From contig JALHUG010000199.1 in NCBI GenBank assembly GCA_022866185.1, positions 1 to 12,050 on the forward strand: a DNA stretch of 12,050 nt, in the 5' to 3' direction. The position numbers were made by a program, and so were the translations under genes. This document shows positions 6,915 through 12,050 of this stretch, one piece after another; position 1 is the stretch's first letter; every line of letters begins with the position of its first letter. This DNA is from Dehalococcoidia bacterium (GTDB taxonomy: Bacteria; Chloroflexota; Dehalococcoidia; SM23-28-2). The notes below the pieces were generated by a model. The model ran no database searches, was not told the origin of the DNA, and saw only the letters and a program-made list of their open reading frames with translations.

Positions 6915-6920
6915 ATTATA
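6915..6920 (-). promoter_or_regulatory. -10 element TATAAT giving a probably leaderless GH3-receptor mRNA
   Basis: On the minus strand a perfect TATAAT is followed by 7 nt and then the GTG start codon at 6907. Transcription would begin at or within a base of the start codon, and no Shine-Dalgarno sequence could fit. The -35 region is poor: TTCAGG at 6942-6937 matches 3 of 6 positions with a 16-bp spacer. The promoter may therefore need an activator. Confidence 0.5.
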
Positions 6921-7010
6921 CCGCAGGGGTGGCCGTCCTGAACACGTCAGCCAGGACGCGAACGCACTTCTCAGCGTGTTGGCAACCAGAGAGCGCCCCC
7001 TTCTTCCTGC

Positions 7011-7065
7011 GAAGGGCATCCGCAGGGTAAAAGCAAGGTCTTCGCAGGCAAGCCGAAAGCGTTGC
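7011..7065 (+). promoter_or_regulatory. Five tandem 11-bp-period direct repeats, candidate winged-helix operator
   Basis: Hexamers start at 7011 (GAAGGG), 7022 (GCAGGG), 7033 (GCAAGG), 7044 (GCAGGC) and 7055 (GAAAGC), each exactly 11 bp apart. Positions 1, 3 and 5 are invariant (G, A, G), position 2 is A or C, position 4 a purine, position 6 G or C. Position 11 is C in four of five. OmpR/PhoB-family domains bind tandem direct repeats at this one-turn spacing, and the neighbouring receptor carries such a domain. The array lies about 100 bp upstream of the receptor start and 240 bp upstream of the SH3b/sigma operon. A weak downstream -10 candidate is TAGCAT (7092-7097). The rest of the 396-bp intergenic region shows no convincing gene. 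Confidence 0.5.
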
Positions 7066-7289
7066 ACCAGGCAACGAACTGCCCCCCGCTCTAGCATGGG
7101 GGTAAGAGTGCACAGGATTGCACCGGTTCCAGCCCATAAGCGCCAGGAGGGCCAAGGTGTTCGGAATAGGCCACAAAGAGAGCAAGCCCAATCAGCACTG
7201 GAACCGCGACAGCGGTGTTCGGCGCCCCGGCCAGCCTCTCCTGGCCCCAGCAGCTAGAGCAAGCCGAGAGGATCATCAGCGCAGTCCCG

Positions 7290-7295
7290 AAGGAG
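7290..7295 (+). promoter_or_regulatory. Ribosome binding site fixing the start of SH3b protein A
   Basis: AAGGAG lies 8 nt before the GTG at 7304. Upstream in-frame starts (for example TTG at 7118) have no such site and would put a hydrophilic stretch before the membrane anchor. Confidence 0.75.
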
Positions 7296-7303
7296 CGAAC
7301 AGG

Positions 7304-7708
7304 GTGACGGTTCTGCACGTAGTTTCCTTGCTGCTCACAGGCGCTGTGGCTGTGCTGGCGACTCTGTACCTCGTGGGGCCAAGGCCCGAGGAGCTCAGAA
7401 GCGGTGGGCCTGATGAGCCTCAGGCGGCTATCCAGGCCACACCGACGCCTACTCCTGATGCTCAACCGTCCTATGGTGGGCCGTTCGAGGCTGGACAGAC
7501 TGTCCGGATTGTGAATACGGGGACCTGCCTCAACGTCCGCACCTATCCGGGCGTCAGTGCCCCTGTCTGGAGCTGCTTGCCCGATGGTTCGGAGCTAAAG
7601 CTGGTCCTGGGGCCTGTCTACTCGGACATCATGTGGTGGTGGGCAGCATCTCAGCAAGGCTGGGTAGCAGAGCCGTACCTGGCGCCCGCTGAAGAAGCGG
7701 GCCAGTGA
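7304..7708 (+). CDS. Membrane-anchored SH3b-domain protein A
   Basis: This 134-aa protein starts at GTG with a strong ribosome site. Residues 3-24 are a hydrophobic anchor with almost no cytoplasmic tail. A short Pro/Thr linker (46-52) leads to a bacterial SH3 domain (59-128) with NTGTCLNVR, LPDGSELKL and GWVAEPYL, the pattern of SH3b domains that bind peptidoglycan or other wall polymers. Cys75 and Cys91 are conserved in its paralogue and could form a disulfide outside the cell. A triple Trp (111-113) probably lines the ligand face. It is the first gene of the rightward run, and its TGA overlaps the sigma-factor start in a GTGA 4-nt overlap. It shares about 65% identity over 71 residues with SH3b protein B. 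Likely role: surface sensor or wall-binding partner. It has no recognisable anti-sigma domain. Confidence 0.85.
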   Translation: MTVLHVVSLLLTGAVAVLATLYLVGPRPEELRSGGPDEPQAAIQATPTPTPDAQPSYGGPFEAGQTVRIVNTGTCLNVRTYPGVSAPVWSCLPDGSELKLVLGPVYSDIMWWWAASQQGWVAEPYLAPAEEAGQ

Positions 7709-8385
7709 CCGACGGAATGTCAGAACAAGGGGTTGTGCGCGTGTCCGCAGAATGTAAGCAGGAAGCAAAGATGGCCGCGGACGCTGACATGGGGCACCAG
7801 CAAAGCCTGACCTACCTGTTCGAGAGCTGCTACCCCAAAGTCTATCGGTACATGTGCCTACGCGTGAGGTATCGGGAGCTGGCGGAGGACTTGACGTCGG
7901 ACGTCATGCTGCGGGTCGTGCGATCTCTGCGATCCTACCACGACCGAGGCGCGCCCATCGAGGCCTGGGTGTACCGTATCGCCGCCAATCGCCTGCGGGA
8001 TCACTTCCGCAAGGATCGGGCCAGCCAGACAGTCAGGCTGAACGAGGCGTTCGTTCGAGCTGGGCGCGACGGCCTCGCCGAACGAGTGGCGACGTCGTAC
8101 GACCTCCGGATGGCCCTCGCCGAGCTCAGAAGGGCAGAGCAACTGGCGCTCGCCCTGCGATATGTGCAGGGGCTGAGCATTGAGGAAACGGCTCAGGTCA
8201 TGGGAAGGAGCCGCCAGTCGATAAAGGGCCTCTGTCACAGAGCGCAGGCCAGATTGAGAGGTCTCCTCGCTGGCGAAAGCTCGCCGTCGCCCACGCGGGT
8301 GGCTGGCCAGCCAGGCTTGCGAGACCGAAAACGAAACGCTGACGGTGTAAGCGCGGCCACTCCCAGACGCGAGGGTGAACGGTGA
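7705..8385 (+). CDS. ECF-type sigma70-family RNA polymerase sigma factor
   Basis: The protein is 226 aa from the GTG at 7705. Region 2 spans about residues 36-105, with AEDLTSDVMLRV for core RNA polymerase and -10 recognition, and RGAPIEAWVYRIAANRLRDHFRK. Region 4 spans about 134-188, with GLSIEETAQVMGRSRQSIKG as the -35-binding helix-turn-helix. Regions 1 and 3 are absent, as in ECF sigmas. A polar tail of about 38 residues (189-226) follows region 4 and has no known domain. The GTG start makes a GTGA overlap with SH3b A, but the ATG at 7771, with GGAAG just upstream, is a real alternative that drops 22 poorly conserved residues. The TGA again overlaps the next GTG. No classical anti-sigma gene is adjacent, so control may come from the SH3b proteins, the tail or transcription. 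Confidence 0.9.
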   Translation: MTDGMSEQGVVRVSAECKQEAKMAADADMGHQQSLTYLFESCYPKVYRYMCLRVRYRELAEDLTSDVMLRVVRSLRSYHDRGAPIEAWVYRIAANRLRDHFRKDRASQTVRLNEAFVRAGRDGLAERVATSYDLRMALAELRRAEQLALALRYVQGLSIEETAQVMGRSRQSIKGLCHRAQARLRGLLAGESSPSPTRVAGQPGLRDRKRNADGVSAATPRREGER

Positions 8386-8888
8386 AGACTCTCATTGTCG
8401 CTGTCGCTGTTGGGATAGCGGCCTTCCTGTGGTTGCGTCTGCTGGCCCCGACCCCTTCGTGGGAGGAAATGGGGGATGGAATGGTACAGACCCTCAACCA
8501 TGCCAGCAGATTCGTCATCGGCAAGGGCGAGACCAAAGTGGGCCCCATCGTGCCGGCAATTCCTACGGTGCCTGCATATGAGGGGCCATTTCAGCCAGGC
8601 CAGGAGGTCGAAGTGACGAACACCGGCGGCTGCCTGACGGTGCGCATCTACCCAGGCTTCGATGGGCCTTCGTGGACCTGTCTGCCCGATGGCACCCGCC
8701 TCAAGATCGTCCTGGGCCCCTTGTACTCGGACGGAATTTGGTGGTGGGCAGCCGAGAGACAGGGCTGGGTAGCTCAGCCGTACCTGTCGCCGGCCGTTGC
8801 GGGCCAGGAGGAGCCCCTGATCGCCCAGGGAGTCGCAGCACGATATCGGCCGCAAGACGACCGAAAGTCATTCGCAAGGGAACCATAG
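8382..8888 (+). CDS. Membrane-anchored SH3b-domain protein B
   Basis: This 168-aa protein starts at GTG overlapping the sigma stop (GTGA), with GAGGG 6 nt upstream. Residues 3-21 are a hydrophobic N-terminal anchor with only a Met-Lys cytoplasmic tail. A polar spacer (22-66) follows, then an SH3b domain (67-138) with NTGGCLTVR, CLPDGTRLK, the triple Trp (120-122) and GWVAQPYL. Cys84 and Cys100 match the cysteine pair of protein A. A 30-residue polar tail has no recognised features. The high similarity to protein A on the other side of the sigma gene points to duplication around a fixed regulator. Probable location: outer face of the membrane, binding wall polymers. Whether it signals to the sigma factor is not shown by the sequence. 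Confidence 0.85.
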   Translation: MKTLIVAVAVGIAAFLWLRLLAPTPSWEEMGDGMVQTLNHASRFVIGKGETKVGPIVPAIPTVPAYEGPFQPGQEVEVTNTGGCLTVRIYPGFDGPSWTCLPDGTRLKIVLGPLYSDGIWWWAAERQGWVAQPYLSPAVAGQEEPLIAQGVAARYRPQDDRKSFAREP

Positions 8889-8948
8889 GGTGCCCGTCAA
8901 GTGTGGCACATGCGAGAACAAGTAGTCTCCACTCGAAATGCACAGAAC

Positions 8949-8953
8949 AAGGA
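8949..8953 (+). promoter_or_regulatory. Ribosome binding site supporting the internal start of the PBP
   Basis: AAGGA precedes the GTG at 8964 by 10 nt. The earlier in-frame starts, GTG at 8901 and ATG at 8910, have no purine-rich site, so the shorter protein is preferred. Confidence 0.5.
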
Positions 8954-8963
8954 ACGAGAAGCT

Positions 8964-11477
8964 GTGACAGCCGATAGACCAGTGACCGGCCAAAGCCTGG
9001 TGAGGCTCCTCTGCTTTTTCAGGAGCCACTGGCGTGTCAACGTCGCCTTCATGGCGGTGGCATACGGGCCCCTGATAGCGCTGCTCCTCCTGCTCATGTT
9101 CTGGCCCGCACCACCTGTGGCCCAGCCCTTTGCTCTTGAAGATAGCACCAGGATCTACGACCGCCACGGCCGCCTGCTGTACGAGGTGGCGCTGGCCCGC
9201 GAGGGCACCCACACCTACGTGCCCCTCGAACAAATCCCCGAGAGCCTACGAGAAGCAACCATTGCGGCGGAAGACGCCAGTTTCTACCGCAATCCGGGCT
9301 TCGACGTCTACGCCACCGGCCGGGCGCTCGTCCAGAATCTGCGGGCGGGTGAGATCGTCGCCGGGGGGAGCACCATCACCCAGCAACTCGCCCGCAACCT
9401 GTACTTCTCCCAGGAGGAGCGAGCCTCCCGCAGCCCCTGGCGAAAGATGCGGGAGGCCATTCTGGCCTTTCGTCTCACTCGCCACGTTGGCAAGGACAGG
9501 ATACTGGAGCTTTACCTAAACCAGGTCTACTACGGCAACCTGGCCTATGGAGTGGAAGCTGCTGCCCGAGCCTATTTCGGCAAGTCGGCGCGCGACCTCG
9601 ACCTGGCGGAAGCAAGCCTGCTGGCCGGCCTCCCTCAATCACCCGCCACCTACGACCCTCTGACGAACCTCCCTGTGGCCAGGCAACGCCAGCGCACGGT
9701 CCTCTCCCTCATGGAGCGAAGGGGGTACATCAGCAGCGCCGAGGCACGGGCAGCGCTCGAGGAGCCCCTACATTTCGCCGAGGCGATCTTCCCCATGGAG
9801 GCAGCCCACTTTGTGGTCTACGTTCGGGACTTGCTCGATCAGCAGCTTGGTGCCGAGGCGCTGGAGCAGGGCGGGCTTCGAATATACACGACTCTGGACC
9901 TGGACATCCAGCACATGGCCGAGAGCATCGTCCAGCGCCACGTGACTAGCCTGACCGACCACGACGTGTCCAACGCCGCCCTTGTGGCTCTGGACCCAAC
10001 GACAGGTCAGATCCTGGCCATGGTAGGCAGCGCCGACTACTTCGATGAGAGCATCGACGGAGCGGTCAATATGGCCCTGGCCCCGCGTCAGCCTGGCTCC
10101 TCCATCAAGCCCATCACCTACGCCGCCGCTCTCAGCAGTGGGTATACCGCGGCTAGGCCTATCGCCGACGTCAGGACCAGCTTTTTCACCCGCAAGGGCG
10201 AGCTGTACATGCCCGACAACTACGACGCCACGTTCCACGGTCTTGTCTCCCTGCGTTATGCCCTCGGTTCCTCCCTGAACGTTCCCGCTGTGCGGGTCAT
10301 GGACGAAATAGGCGTCGATGCAGTCCTTCGCCTGGCCCACGACCTCGGCATCAGCACCTTGGACGATATCGGCCGCTACGACCTGAGCCTTACGCTGGGC
10401 GGTGGAGAGGTGCGCCTGCTCGAACTCACCGCAGCCTATGCTGCTTTCGCCTCCGAGGGAGTGCGCCGCGAGCCGGCGGCCATCCTGCGGGTAGAGGACT
10501 CCTCAGGGCATGCTCTCTACCAGTGGGAGCAGCCACCTGAGGAGCACGTGCTCAGCCCGCAGGTGGCTTACCTTATCACCGACATACTCTCCGACAATAG
10601 CGCGCGCATGCTTGCCTTCGGCGAGTACAGCCCCCTCAGGCTCTCTCGACCGGCCGCCGCCAAGACGGGCACGACCTCCGATTTCCGGGACAACTGGACG
10701 ATCGGCTATACCCCCGGCCTGGTCGCGGGCGTCTGGGTGGGCAATGCCGACAATCGTCCTATGCATCAGGTGTCGGGCGTCACCGGCGCGGGGCCTATCT
10801 GGCACGACTTCATGGAGGAAGTGCTAAAGGACGCTCCTCACCAGCCGTTCTCTCGACCGGAGGGCCTGGTGGAGACCGAGGTCTGTGAACCGACGGGCCT
10901 CCTGCCCGGCCCATGGTGCCTGCAGCCGCGACGGGAACTGTTCATCGCCGGCAGCCAGCCGACAACCATCGAAACCTACTATCGTGCCCTCGATGTCTGC
11001 GCCGCCACAGGCCAGCCAGCCTCGCCATCCTGTCCGTCCAGGGAGGTCGTGGAGAAGGTCTTCGTCTTTCCGCCGCCAGAGGTCATCCCTTGGGCGCGCG
11101 AGGCGGGGTTGCCCCTGGCGCCTTCTGCTCTGGCATTGGCCGACGGAGCGGTCTCTCCGTTTCAGGACGGAATACGCGCCGGAAACGACCTGCAGGTGAG
11201 GATCGTGAGCCCACAGCCCGGCCTCGTGGCGCAGATCAGCGGTGAGATCCCCGGGGAGCACCAGGCACTGGAGATAGAGGCCGTCGCGTGGGGCCCATCG
11301 GAAATCCAAGTCGTGGAGCTGTACGACAACGGTGCCCTGCTGGCGTCGCTGCGGGACTCTCCCTATCGCATTCTCTGGCCGTTGGCGGAGGGAACGCATC
11401 GGTTTGCGGCAGCCGCCTACGACGGTGAGGGCAATAGGGCGACTAGTGAGCTTGTCGAAGTGAGGATAGTGCCATAG
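8964..11477 (+). CDS. Class A penicillin-binding protein, PBP1C-like (glycosyltransferase 51 plus transpeptidase)
   Basis: The chosen start gives 837 aa; an in-frame GTG at 8901 would add 21. One membrane anchor lies at 28-47. The GT51 domain (about 60-235) polymerises lipid II: catalytic Glu103 in AAEDASFY, GGSTITQQLARN (134-145), and LELYLNQVYYGN. The transpeptidase domain cross-links stem peptides: SSIK with nucleophile Ser379 and Lys382, SLN (437-439) and KTGT (567-570) are all intact. A Cys-rich segment (CEPTGLLPGPWC) and an Ig-like C-terminal domain (about 744-837), like the BiPBP_C domain of PBP1C, follow. The protein works outside the membrane. It follows SH3b B by 75 bp and ends 12 bp before the next gene. 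PBP1C paired with a macroglobulin-like protein is a known bacterial arrangement (E. coli pbpC-yfhM). I am sure of class A PBP, less so of the PBP1C subtype. Confidence 0.93.
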   Translation: MTADRPVTGQSLVRLLCFFRSHWRVNVAFMAVAYGPLIALLLLLMFWPAPPVAQPFALEDSTRIYDRHGRLLYEVALAREGTHTYVPLEQIPESLREATIAAEDASFYRNPGFDVYATGRALVQNLRAGEIVAGGSTITQQLARNLYFSQEERASRSPWRKMREAILAFRLTRHVGKDRILELYLNQVYYGNLAYGVEAAARAYFGKSARDLDLAEASLLAGLPQSPATYDPLTNLPVARQRQRTVLSLMERRGYISSAEARAALEEPLHFAEAIFPMEAAHFVVYVRDLLDQQLGAEALEQGGLRIYTTLDLDIQHMAESIVQRHVTSLTDHDVSNAALVALDPTTGQILAMVGSADYFDESIDGAVNMALAPRQPGSSIKPITYAAALSSGYTAARPIADVRTSFFTRKGELYMPDNYDATFHGLVSLRYALGSSLNVPAVRVMDEIGVDAVLRLAHDLGISTLDDIGRYDLSLTLGGGEVRLLELTAAYAAFASEGVRREPAAILRVEDSSGHALYQWEQPPEEHVLSPQVAYLITDILSDNSARMLAFGEYSPLRLSRPAAAKTGTTSDFRDNWTIGYTPGLVAGVWVGNADNRPMHQVSGVTGAGPIWHDFMEEVLKDAPHQPFSRPEGLVETEVCEPTGLLPGPWCLQPRRELFIAGSQPTTIETYYRALDVCAATGQPASPSCPSREVVEKVFVFPPPEVIPWAREAGLPLAPSALALADGAVSPFQDGIRAGNDLQVRIVSPQPGLVAQISGEIPGEHQALEIEAVAWGPSEIQVVELYDNGALLASLRDSPYRILWPLAEGTHRFAAAAYDGEGNRATSELVEVRIVP

Positions 11478-11481
11478 GAGG
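11476..11481 (+). promoter_or_regulatory. Perfect Shine-Dalgarno site deciding the start of the last gene
   Basis: AGGAGG overlaps the PBP stop codon and lies 8 nt before the ATG at 11490 but only 2 nt before the ATG at 11484. The later ATG is therefore favoured, and the overlap suggests coupled translation with the PBP. Confidence 0.7.
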
Positions 11482-11489
11482 CGATGGCT

Positions 11490-12050
11490 ATGAAGAATCT
11501 GCTTGCTTCGCGTGGACGTACTTTCTGGCTGTCGCTCGCCGTAGCGATGGTCATAGCCCTGGCAGCGACGGCGCTCGCCTACGGCGCCTTCCGCTGGGTA
11601 ACTGAAAGCGCCGAGGCCCGCGTGGTGGCAATGAGCCCCCGCGGGGAAGAAGTACCGCGGATGGCGCCCGTCACCATCAAGATCAAGGGCCAGGTGAATC
11701 GAGAGTTCCTGCAGGAGCACCTGAGCATATGGCCTTCGGTTGATGGCTCAGCCTCCTGGAAGGGCGATGCGCTCGTATTTCAGCCCACCTGGCCAGGCTA
11801 CGCTCGTGGCGCCACCTATGCCGTCAGCCTGCCGACGCCAAGCACCGGACCCGAGGAGCCAGAAAAGCAGGTCTCCTTCAGCTTCACCGTCGAGGGCAAG
11901 CTAAGTGTGGACATGGTCGTCCCTGAAGGCGACAGCCAAGATATACCTCTCGACAGCGCCGTCTTGGTGGAGTTCAACCGGCCGGTTGCGCCCCTCACGG
12001 TCCTTGAGGAGGAATCGCCGACGGGCGATATCCTGGAGATCGAACCGGCC
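11490..12050 (+). CDS. Probable alpha-2-macroglobulin-like envelope protein, N-terminal part (3' truncated by window)
   Basis: The frame is open for 187 codons from the ATG at 11490 to the window end, so the gene continues. Residues 11-34 are a signal anchor (TFWLSLAVAMVIALAATALA) with a basic N-terminus. No lipobox Cys is seen. Residues about 46-130 look like a bacterial Ig-like (Big_5/SbsA-type) domain (VVAMSPRGEEVPRMAPVTI). A second begins near 133, with IPLDSAVLVEFNRPVAPLTV. In Chloroflexota, large alpha-2-macroglobulin-like proteins commonly begin this way, and bacterial macroglobulins typically sit beside PBP1C, where they are thought to trap proteases after wall breach. The diagnostic CxEQ thioester and MG domains would lie beyond the window, so the macroglobulin call is inference. 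Ig-like envelope protein is well supported. Confidence 0.65.
   Translation, partial: MKNLLASRGRTFWLSLAVAMVIALAATALAYGAFRWVTESAEARVVAMSPRGEEVPRMAPVTIKIKGQVNREFLQEHLSIWPSVDGSASWKGDALVFQPTWPGYARGATYAVSLPTPSTGPEEPEKQVSFSFTVEGKLSVDMVVPEGDSQDIPLDSAVLVEFNRPVAPLTVLEEESPTGDILEIEPA

Noticed and set aside
7060..7076. Hairpin CGTTGC/GCAACG next to the 11-bp repeats as a regulatory structure
   Set aside because: Six base pairs with a 5-nt loop and nothing following; could easily be chance.
7091..7276. Minus-strand 61-codon frame with hydrophobic stretches inside the divergent intergenic region
   Set aside because: No ribosome site before its ATG, antisense to the probable operon leader, and no recognisable family. 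The hydrophobicity may be a by-product of GC-rich sequence. A small membrane protein is not fully excluded.
7118..7303. N-terminal extension of SH3b protein A starting at TTG
   Set aside because: It would place about 60 polar residues before the membrane anchor, has no ribosome site, and the GTG at 7304 has an excellent one.
8901..8963. Upstream GTG/ATG starts for the PBP
   Set aside because: No ribosome site, and the 21 extra residues are polar and unconserved in type; kept only as an alternative.
10824..11720. Long minus-strand open frame opposite the PBP and macroglobulin genes (also 9768-10340)
   Set aside because: It lies antisense to strongly supported coding sequence, has no family-like motifs, and is expected in GC-rich DNA.

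Overview
The window is high-GC bacterial DNA with several GTG starts. It probably comes from a Chloroflexota-like (Anaerolineae or Dehalococcoidia type) organism. That is an inference from extracytoplasmic proteins with Thr/Pro 'TPTPT' linkers, membrane-anchored SH3b proteins, and a penicillin-binding protein next to a macroglobulin-like gene. No rRNA or other taxonomic marker is present.

Left part (1-1536): the 3' end of a beta-CASP metallo-beta-lactamase-fold nuclease (+) faces a LOG-family nucleotide hydrolase (-). An 8-bp inverted repeat lies just upstream of the LOG start.

Island-like part (about 1540-4280): a GC-rich multi-stem element (1589-1708) is followed by a near-perfect sigma70 promoter. 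This drives a 615-aa membrane protein with a coiled coil, TPR repeats and a C-terminal domain resembling that of ribosomal protein L7/L12. Behind it are two tyrosine-recombinase C-terminal remnants and a tRNA-Lys-like 3' fragment, all on the minus strand. This looks like the scar of an integrated element.

Right part (4280-12050), the most interesting: two divergent units share a 396-bp intergenic region. Leftward is a single 875-aa protein with a signal peptide, a GH3 (NagZ-like) glycosidase fold, a Thr/Pro linker, one membrane span and a cytoplasmic OmpR/PhoB-type winged helix. Rightward is a compact run of genes: SH3b protein A, ECF-type sigma factor, SH3b protein B, class A PBP (PBP1C-like) and the start of a probable alpha-2-macroglobulin-like protein. 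The first three overlap by 4 nt each. The intergenic region holds five copies of G[AC]ARGS spaced exactly 11 bp apart, the geometry used by OmpR/PhoB-type DNA-binding domains.

Taken together, I propose an envelope-sensing system. A wall-fragment-binding GH3 ectodomain would signal through the membrane to its own winged helix, controlling a peptidoglycan synthesis and protection operon that carries its own sigma factor. The architecture and repeats are seen in the sequence; the regulatory link is inference.
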